Positions 16,869 to 26,709 of a stretch of 64,000 bases of DNA are shown piece after piece (within the stretch, counting starts at the first letter, position 1; the number at the start of each line of letters is the position of its first letter). The notes under the pieces are model-generated. The model was not told the DNA's origin. It did no database searches and saw only the letters and a program-made list of their open reading frames with translations. The DNA is from Helicobacter pametensis ATCC 51478. GTDB taxonomy: Bacteria; Campylobacterota; Campylobacteria; Campylobacterales; Helicobacteraceae. A program made the position numbers and the translations under genes. The stretch is taken from positions 251,478 through 315,477 of the forward strand of contig NZ_KI912401.1 in assembly GCF_000518225.1 (NCBI RefSeq), read 5' to 3'.

Positions 16869-16909
16869 GCAAGACTTGTTATTTTTGGGTTATCACACAA
16901 GGAGGTAGG

Positions 16910-17563
16910 ATGTTTTTAGAGCAGCTAAAACAAATGAATCTACTATATGTTGAAGATGATGAAGATACGCTTGAGGCGAGCAAAATCATCTTAGAGGATT
17001 ATGTCAAGGAGCTTTTTATCGCAAGAGATGGATTGGAGGCATTGGGGGTTTATGAAACCCAAAAAGTAGATTTGATATTGACTGATATTTTGATGCCCAA
17101 ACTCAATGGTATCGAGATGATCAAGATCATCAAGCAAAAGATGCCAAATCTCCCCGTCATCATCACCACAGCTCACACAGAGACACAATACTTGCTTGAT
17201 GCTATCCACCTCAAAGTAGATGGATATATTCTCAAACCTGTTGTGCTAGATGATTTGTTTGCGATTCTCAAAAAGGTGATTTTGCCCTCCATCCAAGCTC
17301 AAACCATCAATGACCAAAAACTTCTTATCAATGCGATTTCAACTTTTGTTGGAGGCAAAAAAATCGAGATCATTCGCTATTTGCTCAAAAACATTGATCA
17401 AGATTTTGTATTTTATGGGTCTTATGAGAGCATCATGGAGGCACTCAATGTGAGTAAGCCAACAGTTGTCAAAACTTTTAAACAGCTCATAGATACAGGA
17501 CTTGTCACCAAAGTCAAAAACAAAGTCTATCGTCTCCATCCAGATATCTCCTCAGCAAGATAG
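16910..17563 (+). CDS. Response regulator with RepL-like winged-helix output domain
   Basis: Residues 8-125 form a receiver domain with acidic pocket EDDED (15-19), phospho-acceptor Asp59 (LTDILMPK), switch Thr in ITTAHTE and Lys in YILKP. Residues 138-217 do not resemble OmpR, NarL or NtrC outputs. Instead FVGGKKIEIIRYLL...NVSKPTVVKTFKQLIDTGLVTK and the final VYRLHP resemble the RepL plasmid-replication family, a winged helix. AAGGAGG precedes the ATG. It is very probably the partner of the kinase encoded just upstream. DNA binding is inferred. Confidence 0.82.
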   Translation: MFLEQLKQMNLLYVEDDEDTLEASKIILEDYVKELFIARDGLEALGVYETQKVDLILTDILMPKLNGIEMIKIIKQKMPNLPVIITTAHTETQYLLDAIHLKVDGYILKPVVLDDLFAILKKVILPSIQAQTINDQKLLINAISTFVGGKKIEIIRYLLKNIDQDFVFYGSYESIMEALNVSKPTVVKTFKQLIDTGLVTKVKNKVYRLHPDISSAR

Positions 17564-17580
17564 AGGGGGACTTGACTTGC

Positions 17581-17615
17581 GATAAGAAAATGACTAAAAT
17601 AGCCACTTTCTTATC
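17581..17615 (+). promoter_or_regulatory. Long hairpin upstream of rho
   Basis: GATAAGAAA (17581-17589) pairs perfectly with TTTCTTATC (17607-17615). Pairing continues inward with isolated mismatches (TG/CA, CTA/TAG) around an AAA loop. No T-run follows. It lies 18 bases after the response regulator stop and 70 bases before rho. It could be a weak or Rho-assisted terminator or part of a rho leader. Confidence 0.5.
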
Positions 17616-17685
17616 TACAAAACTACATTGCGGAGCTTTCTTCACATATTTCTGAAATAAATTTTCACTATAAAAGGGATTTTTT

Positions 17686-18990
17686 ATGAGTCAAAAAGAA
17701 AATAAAAACTCAAGAACTCACACGCCTGTGGACGGCTACAAAATTGAGGAATTGCGGTCCAAAACTGTCACAGATCTGACAGAAATTGCCGTTCGTATGG
17801 GGGTTGAGAATCCTCAAGAATATCGCCGTCAAGATTTGATTTTTGAGATCTTGAAAAAACAGGTCAATCAAGGTGGATATATCCTCTTTACAGGGATTTT
17901 GGAGCTAAGCCCTGAGGGATATGGATTTTTAAGAGGAATTGATGCAAACTTTAGTGATAGCCAAAATGACACCTATGTCTCTCAAAGCCAAATCCGTCGC
18001 TTTGCCTTAAGGACTGGAGACATCGTCACAGGTCAAGTGCGTCCCCCAAAAGATCAAGAGCGCTATTATGCACTCCTTAAAATCGAAGCGATCAACTATC
18101 TCTCACTTGAAGAGATCAGAAATCGTCCCCTTTTTGACAATCTCACCCCACTCTTTCCATTGGAGCAACTCAAACTTGAATACAATCCACTCAAAGTCAC
18201 AGGAAGAATGCTAGATCTGTTTAGCCCCATTGGAAAAGGTCAAAGAGCACTGATCGTCGCCCCTCCTCGCACAGGTAAAACCGAACTTATGAAAGAGCTT
18301 GCTCATGGGATTTCAGCAAATCACCCTGAGGTGGAATTGATGGTTTTACTTGTGGATGAGCGACCCGAGGAAGTCACTGATATGGAGCGAAGTATCAAAG
18401 GTCAAGTATTTAGCTCCACCTTTGATCTTCCTTCAAATAATCACATTCGTGTGGCTGAACTTGTGATTGAGCGAGCCAAAAGAATGGTGGAAATGGGACA
18501 AGATGTAGTGATTTTGCTTGATTCAATCACGCGTTTGGCAAGAGCTTATAATGGTGCAACACCCTCAAGTGGCAAGGTACTCAGTGGAGGTGTAGATGCC
18601 AATGCACTCCATAAGCCCAAAAGATTCTTTGGTGCAGCAAGAAATATCGAGCAGGGAGGAAGTCTGACCATCATTGCCACAGCATTGATTGAGACGGGCT
18701 CTAGGATGGATGAAGTGATTTTTGAAGAATTTAAAGGCACAGGAAATAGTGAAATCGTCCTAGCACGAAGTATTGCAGATCGCAGAATCTACCCAGCATT
18801 TGACATTCTCAAATCTGGCACAAGAAAAGATGATCTCCTTCTAGGCAAAGAAAAGCTCACAAAAGTTTGGATGCTCAGAAATGTGATGCAGCAAATGGAT
18901 GATGTGGAGGCGTTGAGCTTCATCTATGCCAAGATGCAAAAAACCAAAGATAATGAAGAGTTTTTGAATCTTATGAATGAAAAAGATTGA
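17686..18990 (+). CDS. rho: Transcription termination factor Rho
   Basis: The 434-aa hexameric RNA helicase has an N-terminal helical domain, the RNA-binding cold-shock-like domain ([14 protein letters not shown]), Walker [10 protein letters not shown], Walker [17 protein letters not shown], and the Q and R loops near [20 protein letters not shown]. Length and motifs are complete. AAAAGGG precedes the ATG. It is translationally coupled to murI by TGATG, and rho-murI adjacency is also found in H. pylori (HP0550-HP0549). Confidence 0.96.
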   Translation: MSQKENKNSRTHTPVDGYKIEELRSKTVTDLTEIAVRMGVENPQEYRRQDLIFEILKKQVNQGGYILFTGILELSPEGYGFLRGIDANFSDSQNDTYVSQSQIRRFALRTGDIVTGQVRPPKDQERYYALLKIEAINYLSLEEIRNRPLFDNLTPLFPLEQLKLEYNPLKVTGRMLDLFSPIGKGQRALIVAPPRTGKTELMKELAHGISANHPEVELMVLLVDERPEEVTDMERSIKGQVFSSTFDLPSNNHIRVAELVIERAKRMVEMGQDVVILLDSITRLARAYNGATPSSGKVLSGGVDANALHKPKRFFGAARNIEQGGSLTIIATALIETGSRMDEVIFEEFKGTGNSEIVLARSIADRRIYPAFDILKSGTRKDDLLLGKEKLTKVWMLRNVMQQMDDVEALSFIYAKMQKTKDNEEFLNLMNEKD

Positions 18991-19733
18991 TGCGCGCAGG
19001 GATCTTTGATAGTGGTATCGGGGGAGTAAGCGTCCTCAAATCTCTTATGGATTCTAAGATTTTTGCTGAGATGATTTATTATGGGGATACTGCACGCGTG
19101 CCTTATGGAAGCAAAGACAAAGAAACCATTATCAAGTACTCTCTTGAAGCATTGGAGTTTTTTGCTCCTTTTGAGCTAGATTATCTGGTCGTTGCTTGCA
19201 ATACTGTGAGTGCTTATGCTTTAGAATCGATGAGGGCAAAAGCATCTTACCCCATCATTGGTGTGGTGGATTCTGGTGTATTGGCCTTACAAAATGCACT
19301 CCAAGACAAAGACTCTCCAATCCTCATCATCGCTACACAAGCTACCACAGTCTCTCAAGTCTATCCCCTAGCCCTCAACAATCTAGGCTATCACAATACC
19401 ACCTCTATCGCTACACCTCTGTTTGTGCCCTTTGTTGAGGAGGGAATCTTGGAAGGAGAGTTTTTGCACCAATGTTTGCATCACTACTTCAAAGATCTTC
19501 AAACTCCGCCCAAAGCGATTATTTTGGGATGCACGCATTATCCCTTCATCGCCCAAGAGATCAAAAGCTACTTTAAAGGAGAGACACTACTCATCCACTC
19601 TGGTGAGGCTATCGTGGAGTATTTGAGAAGCCAAGGAATCTATGACATCCACCATCAAACACAGGTGGAGTTTTTTTCTTCAGAAAACAGTGAGAAACTC
19701 AAACTTATCGCACAAAAACTTCTTGCCCTGTAA
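18990..19733 (+). CDS. murI: Glutamate racemase MurI
   Basis: The 247-aa product makes D-glutamate for peptidoglycan. It shows FDSGIGGVSVL at the N-terminus and both catalytic cysteine motifs, VVACNTVSAYA and ILGCTHYPF. The ATG at 18990 overlaps the rho stop codon (TGATG). An upstream TTG is in frame but unnecessary. The gene is complete, and no terminator is evident before the next promoter-like box near 19796. Confidence 0.95.
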   Translation: MRAGIFDSGIGGVSVLKSLMDSKIFAEMIYYGDTARVPYGSKDKETIIKYSLEALEFFAPFELDYLVVACNTVSAYALESMRAKASYPIIGVVDSGVLALQNALQDKDSPILIIATQATTVSQVYPLALNNLGYHNTTSIATPLFVPFVEEGILEGEFLHQCLHHYFKDLQTPPKAIILGCTHYPFIAQEIKSYFKGETLLIHSGEAIVEYLRSQGIYDIHHQTQVEFFSSENSEKLKLIAQKLLAL

Positions 19734-19795
19734 GTCTAAAAAGTATTTCAAACTCTATATTCAAGCCTCTCTAAGCACTCAAAACGCTATTTTGT

Positions 19796-19801
19796 TATAA
19801 G
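19796..19801 (+). promoter_or_regulatory. Candidate -10 box of the type IIG gene
   Basis: TATAAG in GTTATAAGATTC, 31 bases before the start codon at 19833. It differs from TATAAT at the last base. The only other possible promoter for this gene would be read-through from rho-murI. Confidence 0.35.
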
Positions 19802-19832
19802 ATTCTTTTCATCACAATAAACAAGGCTCAAA

Positions 19833-22800
19833 ATGCAAGATTTTTATTTTCTCACCAATAATCTCTTCACCTCTTACACATTGCAAGAAGAATTTCCAAA
19901 ACTCTATGATTTCAAACAAGATCTCACTCCCATTTTCTCCAAAATCCAAGCCCTCTATGACACAGCCAAATTCACTTCTCAAAATGAACATCAATTTGAA
20001 GATGACTTCATCTCTGAAGTTTTGGAGATTTTGGGTTGGCACACAATCCGCCAAGAAGAAAAAATCATCCAAGGCAAACTTGAAAAGCCCGATTTCCTCC
20101 TCTTCTCCTCCAAAGAAGCCAAAAAATCCTATGAAAAGTTTCCCAAATCCTCTCGCCCATCTAGCAATTCTTTTATCAATGTGATCTTAGAATCCAAAGC
20201 CTATGATGTCGCCATTGACAACAAAAAAGTCAAAGACAATCCCCACTTTCAAATCCTCCGCTATCTCAACAATCTCAAGCTTGATTTTGGATTCTTGACA
20301 AATGGATGGGCTTGGAGGTTTTATGACAACTCAAAGCTCTCTAGCCAAAAAATCTTTTATGAAATCAATCTTGAAGCAATCCTTCAAAGAGGGGATATCG
20401 AGGCTTTCAAATATTTTTATTTCATTTTCAATGCCCAAAACTTCATATCCACCCCTCAAGCCCAAGAGCCTATCCAAACCCTTTTTGCTCAAAACACCAC
20501 AGCCAAAACCAAAATCGAAGATGATCTCAAATCTCTCATTTATGGAATCAATGGCAAAGATTCTATTTTTGAGAAGATCGGCTCTTGTATTTATGCCAAA
20601 AACCCCACACTTCCACTAGATGAGGTATATCAAGACTCCATTTATTTCATCTTCCGCCTTTTATTCATCGCCTATTTTGAGGATAAATTCTCCCCTCTTT
20701 TGCAAAAACACTCCTACTACAACGATCACATCTCTATCCAAAACCTTCTCACCATCGCACAAAACAATCCTGACAAACACGACGCTCTAGTCAAACTCAA
20801 CTGGATCTTTTCCATCTTTGACAAAGGAGAACCAAACTATGATATGCCCATCTTCAATGGAGGATTGTTTGACACCACTCGCTCCAAAGCCCTCAATACT
20901 CCCAAGCTCTTCAGCAACCTTGATCTATATGAAATCTTACATAGCCTCTTTTTCATCACCTTAGAGGGCAAAGAATACAGGAGAGACTACAAAACCCTCT
21001 CCATCACCCATCTAGGCACAATCTATGAGGGACTACTCTCCTATTTCTTTGAAGTGGCTCAAGAAGACACCTACTATCTTCTCTACTCTGAGGGCAAAAG
21101 TAAAAACATAGAAGGCTACTTTGATGCTTATGATTACGCACTTCTAAGCAAAAAGCACAAAATCAGCAAATGCACTTTCTACCCCAAAGGAGAGCTCTAT
21201 CTCAAAAACACAAGTAACTCCAGAAAAAGCACAGCAAGTTTCTACACCCCCACATCACTCACTTCCTATCTTGCCACCCATGCTCTAAAAATCACAGATC
21301 AAAATATCCTAGATTACAAGATCTTGGACAATGCCTGTGGAAGCGGACACTTCCTCATCCAAGCACTCAACACCATCACAGAGCATATCATCACTCACTT
21401 TGAAGATTTTCCAAGTTTCAAAGCCCTCTATGAAAAAGAAGCCCAAAGTATCAAAGACAACACTTCTGCTTACATCACAGACTATGAAGTCGATGAGGGC
21501 GACATCATCAAACGCCTTTTGCTCAAGCGAATGATTTATGGCATCGATCTCAATCCTTTCAGCGTCGAGCTTACTAAGCTTTCTCTTTGGATTGATAGCT
21601 TCATCTTTGGCACACCCCTAAGTTTTATCGAGCATCACATCAAATGCGGAAATGCCCTTGTAGGCTCAAGCATCAAAGAGTTCAAATCCTTTTATGAGAA
21701 GCAAACCTCCCAAAACCTCTTTTTCTATGATTTTATGGAGCACTTTAACTCTCTCACAGAGGTTTTCTCCACCCTCAACTCCCTCAAAGACACCACAGAA
21801 GAAGAGATCAAAACAAGCAAAGCTCTCTACTCTCAAGAAATCACTCCCAAGCTCTCCACACTCTCTCTAGCCCTTGATTTTCTCACCGCCCAAGACTTCT
21901 TCACCCCAGAAGATAGAGCAAGATTCCAAGGCAAAGAGCTAGACTTCATCCAATCCATCCTCACACCCAATCAAGAGTTTCACAACCTCAAACCCATCAT
22001 TGAATCTCTAAGCAAAAAATACAGATTCTTTCATTATGAAATTGCTTTTCCAGAAGTTTTTTCAGGAGAGAAAAGAGGCTTTGACTGCATTATCGGAAAT
22101 CCACCATGGGACAAAATAAAAATCGGTGATGACGACTTTTTTCCTCAATTCATTAGCGATTATCGCACCAAAAAAGCAAGTGAGAAAAAATCTCTCAAAC
22201 TTGATCTTCTCTCCAAACCCCATATCGCCAAGCTCTACGAGGAGAGCAAGGCTCATATCGAAGCCCTAAAAATCTATTACAAATCTCATTACCCCCTCAA
22301 TTACGGAATTGGGGATTTTAATCTGTTTAGACTTTTTGTAGAGCGTAACCTCTCCTTGCTCTCTCCCCACTCTTCCCTCAACTATGTCCTGCCTAGTGCT
22401 TTGATGTATGAGGAGGGGAGTTTGGATCTAAGGAAACACATCTTAGAAGAAAAAACCCTCACATATTTTTATAGCTTTGAAAATCGTGAGGGAATCTTCC
22501 CTGATGTTGATTCAAGATATAAATTTGCCTTGATGCAGATTCTCTCCTACCCTCCAGCTTCAAATCATATGATCCAAACGATGTCCTATCTCACACAAAT
22601 AGATTCTCTCTACACCCAAGAGCCAATCACTTTTACCTTTCAAGAGATTTCTACCCTCTCTCCTTCTCAACTCGCACTGCCTGAAGTGCGAAACCAAGAG
22701 ATGCTAAACCTCCTTCTCAAATCCCATCAAGCCTTCCCTCCCCTCTCTTTGGAGTGGCTTGATTTCCGCAGGGAACTACATATGACAGACGACAAAGATT

Positions 22801-23699
22801 TGTTTATAGAATCTAGCCAAGAGGGACTTCTCCCTCTCTATGAGGGTAAGATGATTCATCAAAATGACTGCGAGTTCGCTCCCTCCACTTACTTTCTCAA
22901 TCCACAAGATTTTGATAAGCGACTAAGTAGTAAAGAACTCTATCGCCTCAAACAAGATCTAGAAATGAGTGAAAAAGACTTTATGAATTTTTGCTCCAAG
23001 CACTCTTTGATTCCTTTAGAGTTGATTGCCTATGATCGAGAGTTTATCCGTCTTGGGTTTAGAGGGATAGCAAGAGATACAGATGAACGCACAGCGATAT
23101 TTTCACTCTTGCATCAAGCTTGTGGCGTGGGGAATAGTATGTTTGTCAATGTCCCCAAAACCTATCAGATTATGGAAAAGAGTGTGGGAATCCAAAGCAT
23201 AGAGATCGAGAAGATTCTCTTTGCTTTAGGGGTATTTAACTCACTTGTGGTGGATTTTGTGGTGCGAAGTATGGTACAAATCAATTTTAATAAGATTTAT
23301 TTGGAGCGTATTCCATTCCCTCAACCCACAGCAGAGGAAATTCGCTCAAATCCCCTCTACACCACTATCACACGCAATTCTTTAGCACTCCAACGCTACA
23401 ATGACAAAAGTGGGCATTTTGCCTCTCTCGATCCTCTCTTTGGCTCAAAAGAGTGGGTGCAAGTGAGCAAACACCAAGGAAGCTATGGCTTGGGCGGAGA
23501 ACCTCTCTCAATCCCTAGGACTGAAAAGTCTTATCTCACACTCAAAGCCACCAATGACATTTTGATTGCCAAACTCTATGGGCTAGACAAAGAAGAGTTG
23601 ATCGCCCTTCTCTCTATATTCAAAGTCCTCTCCACCAAACAACCTCACTATATTGAGTTGCTCAAGAGCTTGTGGGAGGATGTGGAAATTAAAAGCTGA
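19833..23699 (+). CDS. Type IIG restriction-modification enzyme (fused endonuclease and N6-adenine methyltransferase)
   Basis: The single 1288-aa chain begins with a nuclease-like domain carrying PD (86-87) and ESK (120-122), a PD-(D/E)XK arrangement. A helical linker follows, then a gamma-class adenine methyltransferase with motif I DNACGSGHF (499-507) and motif IV NPPW (756-759). The C-terminal third (about 900-1288) is the likely target recognition domain. This is the Eco57I/MmeI-like layout, in which one protein both cuts and methylates. The reading frame is intact. It sits alone between murI and a GmrSD-like gene, typical of an exchangeable defence locus. The recognition sequence cannot be told from the sequence. 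Confidence 0.88.
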   Translation: MQDFYFLTNNLFTSYTLQEEFPKLYDFKQDLTPIFSKIQALYDTAKFTSQNEHQFEDDFISEVLEILGWHTIRQEEKIIQGKLEKPDFLLFSSKEAKKSYEKFPKSSRPSSNSFINVILESKAYDVAIDNKKVKDNPHFQILRYLNNLKLDFGFLTNGWAWRFYDNSKLSSQKIFYEINLEAILQRGDIEAFKYFYFIFNAQNFISTPQAQEPIQTLFAQNTTAKTKIEDDLKSLIYGINGKDSIFEKIGSCIYAKNPTLPLDEVYQDSIYFIFRLLFIAYFEDKFSPLLQKHSYYNDHISIQNLLTIAQNNPDKHDALVKLNWIFSIFDKGEPNYDMPIFNGGLFDTTRSKALNTPKLFSNLDLYEILHSLFFITLEGKEYRRDYKTLSITHLGTIYEGLLSYFFEVAQEDTYYLLYSEGKSKNIEGYFDAYDYALLSKKHKISKCTFYPKGELYLKNTSNSRKSTASFYTPTSLTSYLATHALKITDQNILDYKILDNACGSGHFLIQALNTITEHIITHFEDFPSFKALYEKEAQSIKDNTSAYITDYEVDEGDIIKRLLLKRMIYGIDLNPFSVELTKLSLWIDSFIFGTPLSFIEHHIKCGNALVGSSIKEFKSFYEKQTSQNLFFYDFMEHFNSLTEVFSTLNSLKDTTEEEIKTSKALYSQEITPKLSTLSLALDFLTAQDFFTPEDRARFQGKELDFIQSILTPNQEFHNLKPIIESLSKKYRFFHYEIAFPEVFSGEKRGFDCIIGNPPWDKIKIGDDDFFPQFISDYRTKKASEKKSLKLDLLSKPHIAKLYEESKAHIEALKIYYKSHYPLNYGIGDFNLFRLFVERNLSLLSPHSSLNYVLPSALMYEEGSLDLRKHILEEKTLTYFYSFENREGIFPDVDSRYKFALMQILSYPPASNHMIQTMSYLTQIDSLYTQEPITFTFQEISTLSPSQLALPEVRNQEMLNLLLKSHQAFPPLSLEWLDFRRELHMTDDKDLFIESSQEGLLPLYEGKMIHQNDCEFAPSTYFLNPQDFDKRLSSKELYRLKQDLEMSEKDFMNFCSKHSLIPLELIAYDREFIRLGFRGIARDTDERTAIFSLLHQACGVGNSMFVNVPKTYQIMEKSVGIQSIEIEKILFALGVFNSLVVDFVVRSMVQINFNKIYLERIPFPQPTAEEIRSNPLYTTITRNSLALQRYNDKSGHFASLDPLFGSKEWVQVSKHQGSYGLGGEPLSIPRTEKSYLTLKATNDILIAKLYGLDKEELIALLSIFKVLSTKQPHYIELLKSLWEDVEIKS

Positions 23700-25413
23700 G
23701 TTTCCATATTTGCTTTGCATGTTTTGCGTAATTTTCTTGGTTTTTTCTAATGTTTTGAGGGTTCCATTCCTCATATTTGTTATCGGTAATTATTTGTGAG
23801 GTTATCGCAAATGGAGATTTTGCAAATACTTCACATTTTGTAGGATAATCCTTTTGTCCAAGATCTCTATTGACTTTTCGATCAAGTAGAACAAAATTTC
23901 CCAATCTTGATACAAAATGCTCATGTTCTTCAAAAGAAAAATACTGCTCCCAATATTCCGTCATTGTTTTAGGAAGGATGTGTTCAACACTAATATTTTC
24001 ACCAGTTGTTTTGTTTTTTGTATTTGCAAATTGACACTCAAGCTTCTCAAGAATATAATAAATCAGTTTTGGATTTGAATCAAAATTAATACTGCGCGAG
24101 CTAAACTCTTTTTCAAAAGTTTCATCATCAATATAGAGCTTTTTGAGATTTTCAAAAACTTCTCTTGCTGTTGAAATTTCTTCATTTGCAATTTTTATCG
24201 AACATTTATTAAAAGCTTTTTCCATATCCTTAGTTTGACGCTTCCCAATGACGACATATCTAAAAACAATGACAGAACAAATTTCCAATATTCGGACAAA
24301 TTCATGCGGTTTTTTAGGAAAAATTTTATCGTAGGCCGACATCAGCAGAGGAATATGTTGTTGCATTTTGAAAAGTTTTAATTCTTCGAGCCTTTTTTTG
24401 ATTTCAAGAAATTCTCCAGCTTCTTTCCAAAGATCATCTTCTGAATCTCTTAAGGCTCTATAGATAATGCAAAATCTTTTTAAGTTTTGAATGAAACTAT
24501 AGGCCTCTGCTCCATTTTTGATTTGCCTACTAATAGTTTTGAAGAGCTGAGATTCTGTAATAAAATCCTGATGAGAATTGATGTAATATCTCAAGAATTG
24601 AGGCATATCTTGATTTTTAATTCGTTCAGTAATATCTCTCCAATCTATTTGCATAATTTTAATACTTTCACTATCACTTAATGAAAAAAGGTAATTTTTA
24701 AGCAAATCTGTTGCTGTGAGCTCTACTCCCCTAGCATTCAGTGTTTCAAATAAAGTATAGGCATTTAATTCATCTTCAACGGCAATTTGTATAAAACAAA
24801 TCTTCTCTAAAATCATTTCAATATAAGCAACAATCTTCTCAGCATTTTTTTCAATTTTATTCTGAATGAAATATTCCATCAATTTTTCTTTAAAAAACAC
24901 TAAAGATTTATAAATGAGTTGATTGCTAGATGAACTCTTCTTTTTTACCTCACTTGGTAAATTTTCAAGATTAATGACATATTGATGAAAAAAAGAATTA
25001 TTGTGATCATTGAGTTGAAGTCTTGGTTTTTTGACAAGTGTTGAAGCACTTTGTTTGCATACATATGTTTCAAGAGCTTTGATTCTTTGCAGATTTTCTT
25101 CCTTATCAATGTTCTGAGAAATCAAATCTTTAAGAATCGAAATTACAGAGACAATAAGTATGCTCAATGTTGTAATTCTTTGCTGTCCATCGATAATGAC
25201 CATTTCTTTGCCATCATCAGAAAATTGCAAAACTATAGTTCCCATATAATGCAAATCATATTCAGTAAGTCTATAAATATCTTCAAGAAGATCTTCCCAC
25301 TGATCTGTATTCCACGAATAATCTCTCTGATATTGAGGAACACTATAGGATTTTCCATTGCTCAAAAGCTCAAATAATTTAATATTTTTTGTTTCTAAAT
25401 AATTTTTTGGCAT
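23689..25413 (-). CDS. GmrSD-like DUF262/DUF1524 nuclease (modification-dependent restriction candidate)
   Basis: The 574-aa product joins an N-terminal DUF262 domain, with VPQYQRDYSW (25-34) and IIDGQQRITTL (74-84), to a C-terminal DUF1524 HNH-like domain with VEHILPK (476-482) and RLGNFVLLD. DUF262 binds and hydrolyses nucleotides, and DUF1524 supplies the His-Asn-type nuclease. In the GmrSD family the pair cuts phage DNA carrying modified (glucosylated) cytosine, which suggests antiphage defence. The gene is visibly more AT-rich than its neighbours, suggesting recent acquisition. It overlaps the end of the type IIG gene by 11 bases, tail to tail. AAGGATCC precedes the ATG. Confidence 0.85.
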   Translation of the reverse strand: MPKNYLETKNIKLFELLSNGKSYSVPQYQRDYSWNTDQWEDLLEDIYRLTEYDLHYMGTIVLQFSDDGKEMVIIDGQQRITTLSILIVSVISILKDLISQNIDKEENLQRIKALETYVCKQSASTLVKKPRLQLNDHNNSFFHQYVINLENLPSEVKKKSSSSNQLIYKSLVFFKEKLMEYFIQNKIEKNAEKIVAYIEMILEKICFIQIAVEDELNAYTLFETLNARGVELTATDLLKNYLFSLSDSESIKIMQIDWRDITERIKNQDMPQFLRYYINSHQDFITESQLFKTISRQIKNGAEAYSFIQNLKRFCIIYRALRDSEDDLWKEAGEFLEIKKRLEELKLFKMQQHIPLLMSAYDKIFPKKPHEFVRILEICSVIVFRYVVIGKRQTKDMEKAFNKCSIKIANEEISTAREVFENLKKLYIDDETFEKEFSSRSINFDSNPKLIYYILEKLECQFANTKNKTTGENISVEHILPKTMTEYWEQYFSFEEHEHFVSRLGNFVLLDRKVNRDLGQKDYPTKCEVFAKSPFAITSQIITDNKYEEWNPQNIRKNQENYAKHAKQIWKLSF

Positions 25414-25430
25414 TCTTGGATCCTTAATGA

Positions 25431-25436
25431 TTTATA
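25431..25436 (-). promoter_or_regulatory. Candidate -10 box of the GmrSD-like gene
   Basis: On the - strand TATAAA in AGGTATAAATC lies 17 bases before the start codon's AAGGATCC region. It gives the gene its own promoter rather than read-through from the heme run. Confidence 0.4.
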
Positions 25437-25457
25437 CCTTCTGATTTTATTTAAAGA

Positions 25458-25748
25458 CTACACCTCCTCTAGCACCCTCTCCACTCTTCCCTCAAGCATA
25501 TTTTCCCTCTCAGGATAGCAGTCAAACTTAGCGATTACATAATATCGCCTGCAATCCATACAAGAGTTGGCGATCTCAATCGCCTTCAAAGCCTCCTGCA
25601 TATCTGCTGCTTCCACTACACTTCCCATGGCGTTGAGATGAGCTTTGATTCCATTTCTCTCCCATGCCCTCAAAACTTTTGCTACCTCCTCTCTCTTGCT
25701 GATCTCTCCATGAATACTAAAGATACTCAACTCTAGTAAAACTGCCAT
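25458..25748 (-). CDS. Thiamine-binding MTH1187/YkoF-family protein
   Basis: The 96-aa product matches the small UPF0045 (DUF77) family of ferredoxin-like thiamine-binding proteins. It shows LLELSIFSIHGEISK at the N-terminus, the HLNAMGSVVEA segment and a C-terminal basic and acidic helix. Members are thought to bind thiamine or a related compound in the cytosol. AGGAG precedes the ATG. It is the last gene of the dnaB-hemC run, 16 bases after hemC. Confidence 0.8.
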   Translation of the reverse strand: MAVLLELSIFSIHGEISKREEVAKVLRAWERNGIKAHLNAMGSVVEAADMQEALKAIEIANSCMDCRRYYVIAKFDCYPERENMLEGRVERVLEEV

Positions 25749-25764
25749 ATTTCCTCTCCTTGAT

Positions 25765-26709
25765 TTACTTCAATGATTCAAAAGCCATTTTTTCTGCCCT
25801 CTGAAGCAACTCTTTTGCCCCACGAGCAATCATCCTCTGAGCCAAGCTTTGTGCGATTTGCAAATGATTTTCAATCTCTCCTTCCATCATCTCACTTAGC
25901 ACCTCACTTCCATCAGGTAACCCAATCTTTGCCACAAGGACAAGCTTATGATCTGCATTGAGGTTTGCATGCACGCCGATTGGCACCTGACATCCACCCT
26001 CTAAGCATTTGATAAACTCTCTCTCACACTCACAAAAAATCTGCGTTTTTTCATCATTGAGCTTGCACAAAATCTCCCAAAACTCACTATCGCTCCTGCA
26101 TTCAATCCCCAACGCCCCCTGCCCCATTGCTGGGATCATCTCTTGGATCTCTAAAGGCTTGGCATATCTAAGCTCTCCTTCAATCTCTAGCCTCTTGATT
26201 CCTGCAAGTGCCAAAATGATCGCATCAAACTCCCCATCTCTTAGTCTCTGAAGACGCGTTTGGACATTGCCTCTTAGGCTTTGAGTATCTAGATCTGGGC
26301 GGATGATCTTAAGCTGCATCGTGCGCCTAAGAGAAGTTGTGCCCACCCTTGCACCCAAAGGCAGTGCCTCAAGACTTGGATACTTCTCACTCACAAAGCA
26401 ATCTCTCACATCTTCTCGTTTAGTAATAGCGACCAAAGACAGTCCATCTGGGAACTCCACAGGCACATCTTTGAGGCTATGCACAGCGATATCGATCTCA
26501 CCACTCAAAAGCAACTCTTCAAGCTCCTTAGTAAAAAGCCCCTTTCCTCCAATCTTTGCCAAAGGCACATCTAAGATCTTATCACCCCGTGTTTTGACGA
26601 TTTTGATCTCAGATTCTAAGCCATGCTCTTCTTTTAGTCTTTGAGCGATATGGTTGGCTTGCCAAAGAGCTAGGAGACTTCCCCTACTGCCGATGATGAT
26701 TTTTCTCAC
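25765..26709 (-). CDS. hemC: Hydroxymethylbilane synthase HemC
   Basis: The 314-aa product polymerises four porphobilinogens into the linear tetrapyrrole. It has the N-terminal [12 protein letters not shown], basic substrate-binding residues in VGTTSLRR and [11 protein letters not shown], and the dipyrromethane attachment cysteine in [10 protein letters not shown]. Its start overlaps the end of fxsA by four bases. The order hemA-proS-(fxsA)-hemC parallels H. pylori HP0239-HP0237. Confidence 0.95.
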   Translation of the reverse strand: MRKIIIGSRGSLLALWQANHIAQRLKEEHGLESEIKIVKTRGDKILDVPLAKIGGKGLFTKELEELLLSGEIDIAVHSLKDVPVEFPDGLSLVAITKREDVRDCFVSEKYPSLEALPLGARVGTTSLRRTMQLKIIRPDLDTQSLRGNVQTRLQRLRDGEFDAIILALAGIKRLEIEGELRYAKPLEIQEMIPAMGQGALGIECRSDSEFWEILCKLNDEKTQIFCECEREFIKCLEGGCQVPIGVHANLNADHKLVLVAKIGLPDGSEVLSEMMEGEIENHLQIAQSLAQRMIARGAKELLQRAEKMAFESLK

